The notes under the pieces are model-generated. The model saw nothing but the letters and a program-made list of their open reading frames with translations, was not told the DNA's origin and did no database searches. Of a DNA stretch of 18,198 bases, positions 13,184 to 18,198 are shown piece after piece. The stretch comes from JAVBME01 sp031552765 (GTDB lineage: Bacteria; Bacillota; Negativicutes; Acidaminococcales; JAISLQ01), in assembly GCA_031552765.1 (NCBI GenBank), contig JAVBME010000034.1, positions 1 through 18,198 on the forward strand, given 5' to 3'. Position numbers and translations under genes: made by a program. Position 1 is the stretch's first letter. Each line of letters begins with the position of its first letter.

Positions 13184-14564
13184 CGAGCCCGTACTGCCTG
13201 AGCTTCCTGTAAAAGGTGCTGCGTCCGATGCCGAGCTGGCGGGCGGCTAGGCTGCGGTTGTTGCCGCAGCGATCGAGGGCGGCGAGTATTGCTTCACGTT
13301 CACTTTTTTCCCGGCTGGCGGCGAGAGCCGCCGGGACGGGGGTATATTCAGGCGTCTGCCGCATTGCGGCGGGCGCCTGTTTTTTGATGCCGCTGAAGTA
13401 TTCTTTGATGTGCTCCAGGCCGATGGTGTCCGCTTTGGCATAGTTCATGGCTTGCTCGATGACGTTTTGCAGTTCCCGGATATTTCCCGGCCAGTCGTAT
13501 TTCATAAGAACATCTATCGCCTCGTCGTCCACATAGCTGATGTCAAGCCCCATCTGGTAGCTGAGCCTGGCGACGAGCGAGCGCACCAGGAGGGGGATAT
13601 CTTCTTTGCGTTCACGAAGGGGCGGCACGGTGATATTTATAACATTCAGACGGTAGTAAAGGTCTTCGCGAAAGTTGCCGGCCTGTATATTTTCTTTAAG
13701 GTCGCGGTTGGTGGCGGCGATGAGGCGGGTATCCACCGGAACGGGGCAGGCTGCGCCGATACGCTCTACTTCGCGCTCCTGGAGGACGCGTAAGAGCTTG
13801 GGCTGCATCTCAAACGGCAGGAGGTTGACTTCATCCAGAAATAGGCTGCCGCCGGAGGCCAGCTCGAACTTGCCGGCCTTGCCCTCACGGCTGGCGCCGG
13901 TGAAAGAACCGGGCGCGTAACCGAAGAACTCCGCTTCCATAAGGTCTTTAGGTATGGCCGAGCAGTTTACGCGTACAAAGCGCTTGCTTTTCCTGCCGCT
14001 CAGGTCATGGATGGCGTGCGCTACCAGCTCTTTGCCGACTCCGGTCTCGCCGTGGATGAGTACGCTGGAGTTAGTGAGCGCTACGCGGGCTATCTGCTCT
14101 TTGAGCGCGAGGATGGCGTTGCTTTTGCCGACGATGTTGGAAATGCCGTAAGAGGCGGCGGCCAACGTGCGGTTGGCTTTTTTAGCGAGATCCAGCTCTG
14201 CGGACAGGCGGCCGACCTGGTCGACGAATTTTTGTACAGCGCCGAGGCCGGTGAAAATAGTCCAGATGAGCACGCCCTCGAATACTTCGCCCTTGAAAAT
14301 AGGGTAATAGTTGACGCAGATGGTTATATCGCCGGACTTTAATAAACGGCCTACCACCCGCTTTTTGGTGCGCAGTACTTCTGGCACGGCGGAGTCTTTG
14401 AGCATTTGCCAGGGGTATTCGATATTGGGGTCTTGGCCCAGCTTTTGTCGCCGTTCGTGCCACAGGCGGTTCTGGTAGATGTATCTGCCGGTGGCGTCGG
14501 TCATGGCGACGCAGTCCATCTCGTCTAAAAGAGTAACGGCCAGCTCGTAGGTGATTTTTTCCAT
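13173..14564 (-). CDS. PAS-type sigma-54-dependent transcriptional activator
   Basis: This 463-residue enhancer-binding protein has an N-terminal PAS-like sensor at about 8-110 (LLDEMDCVAMTDATGRYIYQN; ITICVNYYPIF). The AAA+ domain spans about 143-375 with Walker A GETGVGKE (172-179), the sigma-54 contact loop GSFTGA (219-224, a tolerated variant of GAFTGA), Walker B GGSLFLDEV (238-246), and the arginine region LYYRLNV. A Fis-type helix-turn-helix occupies about 422-460 (AILAALDRCGNNRSLAARQLG). AAGGAGA lies 7 bases before the ATG, and a TATAAT at 14594-14599 could be its -10. It is the natural regulator of the BKACE operon, which has a sigma-54 promoter and a palindromic site. The PAS domain probably senses the substrate or an intermediate. 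There is no response-regulator receiver domain, so it is not two-component controlled. Confidence 0.95.
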   Translation of the reverse strand: MEKITYELAVTLLDEMDCVAMTDATGRYIYQNRLWHERRQKLGQDPNIEYPWQMLKDSAVPEVLRTKKRVVGRLLKSGDITICVNYYPIFKGEVFEGVLIWTIFTGLGAVQKFVDQVGRLSAELDLAKKANRTLAAASYGISNIVGKSNAILALKEQIARVALTNSSVLIHGETGVGKELVAHAIHDLSGRKSKRFVRVNCSAIPKDLMEAEFFGYAPGSFTGASREGKAGKFELASGGSLFLDEVNLLPFEMQPKLLRVLQEREVERIGAACPVPVDTRLIAATNRDLKENIQAGNFREDLYYRLNVINITVPPLRERKEDIPLLVRSLVARLSYQMGLDISYVDDEAIDVLMKYDWPGNIRELQNVIEQAMNYAKADTIGLEHIKEYFSGIKKQAPAAMRQTPEYTPVPAALAASREKSEREAILAALDRCGNNRSLAARQLGIGRSTFYRKLRQYGLVSL

Positions 14565-14668
14565 AGCGGTCTCCTTAAATATCAGCTATGTATATTATAA
14601 CGAAACAGGCAGGGAAAAAATAGCGCCTGGCAGGTAAATCGGCGGTGGCGGCAATAAAGATATAAACA

Positions 14669-14692
14669 CGGACTCGCAGTGCTCGCCCCTAC
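14669..14692 (+). repeat. Dispersed REP-like repeat, copy 1
   Basis: This 24-base sequence, ending GTGCTCGCCCCTAC, matches the minus strand of the copy at 17943-17966 and the plus strand of the copy at 18118-18141 with two to four differences each. It lies alone in the non-coding region between the activator and the IS256-type remnant. I treat it as a member of the family associated with the RAYT gene at the right end. Confidence 0.7.
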
Positions 14693-14789
14693 AGTGCGTG
14701 TTTGATAACGTACAATAAAATGCGCAAATAGAAAACGGACACCCGAGCAGCCATTTAGTAGAATAAAGTTACCATACCAAATTCACCAA

Positions 14790-14985
14790 GGGAGGCTGCA
14801 AGAACGTCCAAGAAAATAGTACAGCTAAATGAAGAAGTAATCAAAAGTGAACTTAAAGAACTTGTCCGCAATAGTGTGGAATAAACCCTCAATAGTTTAT
14901 TGGAAAAAGAAGCCCAGGAACTTACGCGACCGGCCTGATACGCCTCGAAATACTGCCGGTGGACAGGAGCGAAGGCCGAATGTCA
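14790..14985 (+). pseudogene. Decayed 5' fragment of an IS256-family transposase
   Basis: In one frame, positions 14807-14929 read SKKIVQLNEEVIKSELKELV, then RNSVE, a TAA stop (14882-14884), and TLNSLLEKEAQELT. A TGA follows at 14936-14938. This is the familiar N-terminus of IS256-type (mutator) transposases, whose usual text is RNSVEETLNSLLEKEAQELT. It keeps a ribosome site (GGGAGG, 14790-14795), but the expected ATG appears as AGA at 14801, and everything after about 14940 has lost recognisable homology. The DDE catalytic core is absent. It is thus an inactive relic, probably the 5' end of an element. The stretch GAAAACGGACACCC at about 14732 may be part of its left flank, but I could not confirm terminal repeats. 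Confidence 0.78.
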
Positions 14986-15154
14986 CGGGGTGCAGAGCAT
15001 TTCAGGGCGCACATCGGGGAGGTTATAGGTCTTTGGCCAGGGTTTTGTGGATAAGTCGGCGGGGGTGAAAATAGACTGGGTTAAACCCAGCCTAAATGAC
15101 AGTATAAACGCCAGACATATATAAACTAAAATAAAAAGAGAAACGAAAACAAAA
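14986..15154. other. Gene-free stretch between the IS relic and the larA terminator
   Basis: I see no credible gene. It contains a small palindrome, CTGGGTTAAACCCAG (15076-15090), and a very A-rich tract at about 15118-15170 that forms the T-rich tail of the minus-strand larA terminator. Some of it may be further degraded insertion-sequence DNA. Confidence 0.45.
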
Positions 15155-15200
15155 AAATATATAAAAAAAGCCGGTGGCCTTTGTGGCAAGGTACCGGCTT
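15155..15200 (-). terminator. Rho-independent terminator of the channel-larA unit
   Basis: On the minus strand AAGCCGGT (15200-15193) pairs with ACCGGCTT (15175-15168), and an inner CCTT/AAGG pairing extends the stem. It is followed by TTTTTATATATTTTTTT. It begins 10 bases past the larA stop. Confidence 0.85.
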
Positions 15201-15209
15201 GGTTTGGCG

Positions 15210-16472
15210 CTATTTTTTTAACCTCGGCACGGTGAGGCTGCCCTGGGGCATGGTGTAGATGGTGGGGCTGTCGCCGACTATGCTTTTGGCAATGTTCATG
15301 GCCTCATTGAAGTCTTTGGCCGGGGTGAAGAGGAGGAGCTTTGCCAGTGCGGGCGGTAGGGCGGAGACGAGGATGAAGGTGGCTTTTTTCATGAGGCGGG
15401 TGACGGCGTAGGCTTTGTGCGCGCCGATTTGAAAGTTTGCCCGCACGTCTTCTTCCACGGCTTCCGGGGTGGTGCAGCGGGCCATGAGCTTTTCATAGGT
15501 GGCGGAGCCGGAGCCTTCCTCGCATTCGCCAAAGAGGATGACTACGCCGCCCGGCCTGACGGCGCACCAGGCGTTGTCCATGGTCTTTTGCAGCTGGTAG
15601 ACGTTGATGTCTTTGGGGAAGCCGCCGCAGGTGGCTATGACGAGGTCGGCCTCCTCTTTGATTTCTACGCCGTAGGCGGCGTCCACCAGCTTGCAGGCTT
15701 CTTGGTGGGCGGTGATGTAGTTACCGGCAAACACGCCGAGGAATTCTTTCTTTTCGTTCAGGACGACGTTCAAAAGGAAGGAGGGCGGGCACATTTTGAC
15801 CGCTTCCATCTGGTCTTCGTAGACCGGGTTGCCGTAGGTGACGCCGATGGCGGAGCCGGGCTGGAGCATGAGGGAGTGGTTTTTCTGGATGCTTTCGTAG
15901 TAGGCGACGCCGGGGAAGATGGCCTTTCTGCCGCCGCCGAAGCCGGAGAAGAAGTGGTGGACGATGCTGCCGGTGGCGATGATGTGGTCGCATTTGACTG
16001 CTTCGTTGTATATCCAGACCGGGGTGCCGAAGGAGGTAGTGCCGTAGAATTTGAACTGGCTTTGGTCGTGGCAGTCGGGGTTGTATTTTTTCAGCCGTTT
16101 GGCGACTGCGGCGCCCACTTCGGAGATCATTTCTTCTTCGGGCATGGCGCGGTGGGTACCGAGGGCAAAGACGAGGGAGATGTTTTCGTCCGGTATGCCG
16201 CAGGCGTTTATTTCGTCGAGGAGCACGGGCATGAAGACATGGGTGTTGGCGACGCGGGTGGTATCGTTGACGATGACGGCGACCGTCTGGCCGGGTTTGA
16301 GTATTTCCCGGAGCGGCGGGCTGTCGATGGGCTGGCGCAGGGCGTGCAAAATGGCGGCTTCCGGCTCTTTTATGACCGGCAGGGCGGCCATTTTTAAATC
16401 GCCGAGGAAACGCTCGTCCGGCAGGGCAAAGTCTACTTTGCCGCGTCCGTATTTGAAGGTAAAGTTTTTCAT
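15210..16472 (-). CDS. larA: LarA-family nickel-pincer 2-hydroxyacid racemase
   Basis: This 420-residue protein matches lactate racemase LarA. It racemises a 2-hydroxy acid using the nickel-pincer (NPN) cofactor bound to a lysine. Key residues fall one position from the Thermoanaerobacterium numbering: His107 (ALGTHRAM), His173 (VHHFFSGFGGGRK), cofactor lysine Lys183, and His199 (IQKNH). NDTTRVANTH (69-78) is also typical. LarA homologues include racemases for malate and other hydroxy acids, so lactate is only the default. The cofactor genes larB, larC and larE are not in the window and must be elsewhere. A longer in-frame start exists at 16568, but it overlaps the channel gene. The ATG at 16472 has AAAGGAG 8 bases upstream and gives the normal N-terminus. 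It starts 13 bases after the K+ channel gene, likely cotranscribed. Confidence 0.93.
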   Translation of the reverse strand: MKNFTFKYGRGKVDFALPDERFLGDLKMAALPVIKEPEAAILHALRQPIDSPPLREILKPGQTVAVIVNDTTRVANTHVFMPVLLDEINACGIPDENISLVFALGTHRAMPEEEMISEVGAAVAKRLKKYNPDCHDQSQFKFYGTTSFGTPVWIYNEAVKCDHIIATGSIVHHFFSGFGGGRKAIFPGVAYYESIQKNHSLMLQPGSAIGVTYGNPVYEDQMEAVKMCPPSFLLNVVLNEKKEFLGVFAGNYITAHQEACKLVDAAYGVEIKEEADLVIATCGGFPKDINVYQLQKTMDNAWCAVRPGGVVILFGECEEGSGSATYEKLMARCTTPEAVEEDVRANFQIGAHKAYAVTRLMKKATFILVSALPPALAKLLLFTPAKDFNEAMNIAKSIVGDSPTIYTMPQGSLTVPRLKK

Positions 16473-16485
16473 AATGCATGCTCCT

Positions 16486-17262
16486 TTAGTGTTTTTTATC
16501 GGTTTCATTGCAGTGGTCGCGCCAGTCGTCCAGAAAGCCGGCGGTGACGATGCCGGCCGGCAGGGCAAAAAGCCCCATGCCGAGGGCAGCGGTCAGCGCG
16601 CCGAAAAATTTGCCCCAGGGGGTGATGGGGTAGATGTCGCCGTAGCCGACGGTGGTCATGGTGATGACCGCCCACCAGATGGCGGTGGGGATATCTTTAA
16701 ATGCTTTGGGCTGGGCCGTGTTTTCCAGCGAGTAGACCAGACAGCCGGCTATGAGGGTGGTGGCGAAGATGAAGAATATGGACATGGCCAGCAGCTCTTT
16801 TTTACTTCTAAGGATACGCATGATAGTGGTGTGAGCATCCGAATAGCGGCGTAGTTTTAGTATTGTGACTATGCGGAAAAGGCGCAGTGTCCAGAAAAAG
16901 CGCAGATCAAGGTCAGTGAAGTAAAGGTAAAAAGGCGCTATGGCGATAAGGTCGACTAGCATCATGGGGGTGAGGGCGTATTTGACGCGCCCCCACAGGG
17001 GCTGACGGTATTTTTCGTTGACAGTACAGGAAAAGAGGCGCAGGAGGTATTCTACACTGAAGGTGACTATGGAAAAAACGGCCAGGAGTTCGAAAAGAGA
17101 GAGGTACTCATCGAGGACGCCGTCCACGCTGCCAAAGATGATGGCGGCGACGTTGGCCAGCACCAAAAAGACGACGAAGGACTGGTAGGCGCGCGGCCAG
17201 CCTTGGGGGTGCCTGTTTTCGAGGAGGTTGTAGATGTTTTCTTTAAGCTTTTTTGCAGGCAT
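16486..17262 (-). CDS. Voltage-gated-type potassium channel
   Basis: This 258-residue membrane protein has the six-helix voltage-gated K+ channel plan. S1 lies around 28-44 and S2-S3 around 55-115. S4 is arginine-bearing (DLRFFWTLRLFRIVTILKLRR, 119-139, with Arg121, 127, 130, 138, 139). S5 is at about 155-178, then the pore helix and selectivity filter TTVGYGD (203-209), then S6 (220-243, with a glycine hinge). It has a short cytoplasmic tail and no ligand-binding RCK domain. It should be a tetrameric K+ channel responding to membrane potential. The ATG has AAAGGA about 8 bases upstream. It precedes larA by 13 bases, an unusual pairing. Its upstream region contains a GC hairpin (17318-17339) of the repeat family. 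Confidence 0.93.
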   Translation of the reverse strand: MPAKKLKENIYNLLENRHPQGWPRAYQSFVVFLVLANVAAIIFGSVDGVLDEYLSLFELLAVFSIVTFSVEYLLRLFSCTVNEKYRQPLWGRVKYALTPMMLVDLIAIAPFYLYFTDLDLRFFWTLRLFRIVTILKLRRYSDAHTTIMRILRSKKELLAMSIFFIFATTLIAGCLVYSLENTAQPKAFKDIPTAIWWAVITMTTVGYGDIYPITPWGKFFGALTAALGMGLFALPAGIVTAGFLDDWRDHCNETDKKH

Positions 17263-17317
17263 AAAACCAATCCTTTGCGGTTTTTTAGGGGTGTGCGGGG
17301 GGAAAGATAAAACCGGC

Positions 17318-17342
17318 GGGCGGACGGGGCCGTCCGCCCCTA
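17318..17342 (+). repeat. REP-like hairpin ending CCGCCCCTAC, copy 2
   Basis: GGGCGGACGG (17318-17327) pairs perfectly with CCGTCCGCCC (17330-17339) around GG, and the sequence continues CTAC. It shares the CGCCCCTAC end with the copies at 14669, 17943 and 18118 but has a different, more symmetrical centre, so it is a variant. It lies 56 bases upstream of the K+ channel start. Confidence 0.65.
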
Positions 17343-17437
17343 CAGATTGCGCAGTGGAACAAGGGTTGGCGGCAATAGGTATGTTTTTATGATGCAGGGG
17401 CCGGCGCTCCTGACGGTTCGCAGACAGCTAATGCTTT

Positions 17438-17659
17438 TTACGGGCGGCAGACCTTGCAGGGGACGTAGCCGGCGTTTATGGCTTTTTCCCTGCTGTCGAA
17501 GGGGACTTTGTTTTCGGCATTCATCTGGGCTACCCAACGGCAGGAGGTATAGTGGAATTTGAGTGTGTTTTTGTTGCCGGTATAGCTGGCCGCCCAGGCC
17601 GCGAGCGGCAAAGCAAGGTAGAGGATGATGAGGGCAATGGCAAATAGTTTTCGTTTCAC
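17438..17659 (-). CDS. Small secreted protein with an Ada-type zinc motif
   Basis: This 73-residue protein has a signal peptide (MKRKLFAIALIILYLALPLAAWA, probable cleavage after AWA near residue 23). A mature domain of about 50 residues follows: GNKNTLKFHYTSCRWVAQM ... SREKAINAGYVPCKVCRP. His36, Cys40, Cys68 and Cys71 fit the Ada-like metal-binding motif found as a tail on bacterial thermonucleases and ComEC-related proteins; here it stands alone. It probably binds zinc outside the cell; function unknown. The ORF is open to 17782, but the chosen GTG at 17659 begins a clean signal peptide and has AAGAGG 9 bases upstream. A TATAAT at 17703-17708 could be its -10. No terminator is obvious. Confidence 0.78.
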   Translation of the reverse strand: MKRKLFAIALIILYLALPLAAWAASYTGNKNTLKFHYTSCRWVAQMNAENKVPFDSREKAINAGYVPCKVCRP

Positions 17660-17942
17660 GGACGGCGCCTCTTTCTGGTGAAAGTGGGTATGTACTGGTA
17701 TTATTATACTATATTTTGCCGGTGTTTTGGGCGGGGATTGAGGTAGACGGTTTATGCGGTGTAATAACGGTCCAGGCGCCATTTTGGAGGGTTATCTTTG
17801 ATGTATTGCCAAACAGACTGATATTCAGCTTCGTCACGTATGATATGGTCGTAAAATGATTTTTGCCAGATTGGGCAACCAGCTTGTTTTGTTACACGAC
17901 CTTTTAACTGGCTGATAAGTGATTTGATATTGTTTTGTCGAT

Positions 17943-17966
17943 GTAGGGGCGAGCATTGCGAGCCCG
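17943..17966 (-). repeat. REP-like repeat, copy 3, inside the RAYT frame
   Basis: On the minus strand it ends GCTCGCCCCTAC and encodes part of NAGSQCSPLHRQ in the transposase frame. It is in opposite orientation to the copy at 18118-18141, and the two match at 22 of 24 positions. The pair could form a large stem across about 150 bases of the gene. Confidence 0.75.
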
Positions 17967-18117
17967 CATTTTCTGCGTTGTCATTTTGTAATATTATTAA
18001 TAAATGTATATGGTTGGGCATTATGGCATAATTGTCTATGCAAACATTTTCGTAAATATTTTCGATGTTTTTTATGGCGTCGTCCACCAAAATACCGGTT
18101 TTTGACAATTCGAAAGG

Positions 18118-18141
18118 CGGGCTCGCAATGCGCGCCCCAAC
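18118..18141 (+). repeat. REP-like repeat, copy 4, inside the RAYT frame
   Basis: The plus strand reads CGGGCTCGCAATGCG followed by CGCCCCAAC; read on the minus strand it encodes VGARIASP just after the in-frame TAA. It is inverted relative to the copy at 17943-17966, and the central GCTCGCAATGC is self-similar. It is consistent with a REP/BIME-like unit recognised by the linked HUH transposase. Confidence 0.75.
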
Positions 18142-18198
18142 GAGTTACGGTGGAAAAAGCCCGTTATCAAACCATAATAATTTAGTATTGTATTTTTT

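Larger units (their letters stand above)
17752..18198 (-). pseudogene. RAYT-type (REP-associated) HUH/Y1 transposase with an in-frame stop; 5' end outside the window
   Basis: The last 118 codons (from a possible TTG at 18108) read as the C-terminal part of a RAYT/IS200-like TnpA. They include the HUH motif in AIMPNHIHLLI (His33, His35 from that TTG), then IWQKSFYDHIIRDEAEYQSVWQYIKDNP with Tyr96 as the likely nucleophile. Family proteins normally begin about 60-70 residues earlier. The same frame runs upstream to the window edge (KLLWFDNGLFPP) but is broken by TAA at 18145-18147. Either the gene is inactivated or a short protein starts at the TTG. Two opposed copies of the palindromic repeat lie inside the frame, encoding VGARIASP and NAGSQCSPLHRQ. 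No IS605-type tnpB is nearby. The 3' end overlaps the long ORF of the zinc-motif protein but not its chosen CDS. Confidence 0.72.

Noticed and set aside
14983..15189. 68-codon hydrophobic minus-strand ORF
   Set aside because: Its N-terminal codons are the larA terminator hairpin and T-tract, which explains the Phe/Ile/Tyr-rich apparent membrane segment; there is no ribosome site.
15417..16397. Long plus-strand ORF (326 codons) opposite larA
   Set aside because: It is antisense to a gene with clear LarA active-site residues. Its composition (Gly/Val/Asp/Phe-rich) is a frame shadow of GC-rich coding DNA, with no ribosome site or recognisable motif.
14669..18141. CRISPR array made of the repeated GC-rich units
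   Set aside because: The copies are irregularly spaced over kilobases, in both orientations and partly inside genes; there are no regular spacers or cas genes.

Overview
The window looks like a chromosomal segment of a mid-GC anaerobic member of the Bacillota, perhaps Negativicutes/Sporomusa-like. This is inferred from strong AGGAGG-type ribosome sites, clostridial-type sigma-70 promoters, three lipobox lipoproteins, a ferredoxin-tailed aldo-keto reductase, a LarA racemase and an acyl-CoA dehydrogenase carrying an ETF domain. No rRNA or tRNA gene was recognised, so the taxonomic call is tentative.

Layout. Positions 1-171 hold no gene but contain an inverted repeat. A small basic ORF (172-402, minus) and an acyl-CoA dehydrogenase/ETF-alpha fusion (519-2192, minus) follow. 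A Pro/Gln/Lys-rich small protein (2446-2838, minus) is transcribed divergently from two tandem paralogous lipoproteins (2996-4276, plus). Next is a plus-strand group: an Asp/Glu-type racemase, an amidase and a third lipoprotein (4370-7122). It ends at a bidirectional terminator facing a class I methyltransferase (7173-7805, minus). An iron-sulfur aldo-keto reductase (7960-9096, minus) and a lone, AT-richer PD-(D/E)XK nuclease-like gene (9282-10292, plus) come after.

The most coherent system is at 10334-14564. A terminator is followed by a palindrome and a well-formed -24/-12 sigma-54 promoter. The operon then encodes a beta-keto acid cleavage enzyme (BKACE), an AEC-family carrier and a metal-dependent cyclase/formamidase-type hydrolase. 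A PAS-AAA+-Fis sigma-54 activator is encoded convergently and overlaps the operon's 3' end. I read this as an inducible uptake and cleavage module for an unidentified carboxylate that is processed through a beta-keto acid.

The right end (14565-18198) carries a decayed IS256-type transposase and a minus-strand pair of a voltage-gated K+ channel and a LarA-family racemase. A small secreted Ada-type zinc-motif protein and a RAYT-type (REP-associated) HUH/Y1 transposase follow. The RAYT reading frame has an in-frame stop and contains two opposed copies of a palindromic repeat (core GCTCGCCCCTAC). Related copies lie at 14669 and 17318.

All family assignments are from reading the sequence. No database search or structure prediction was run.
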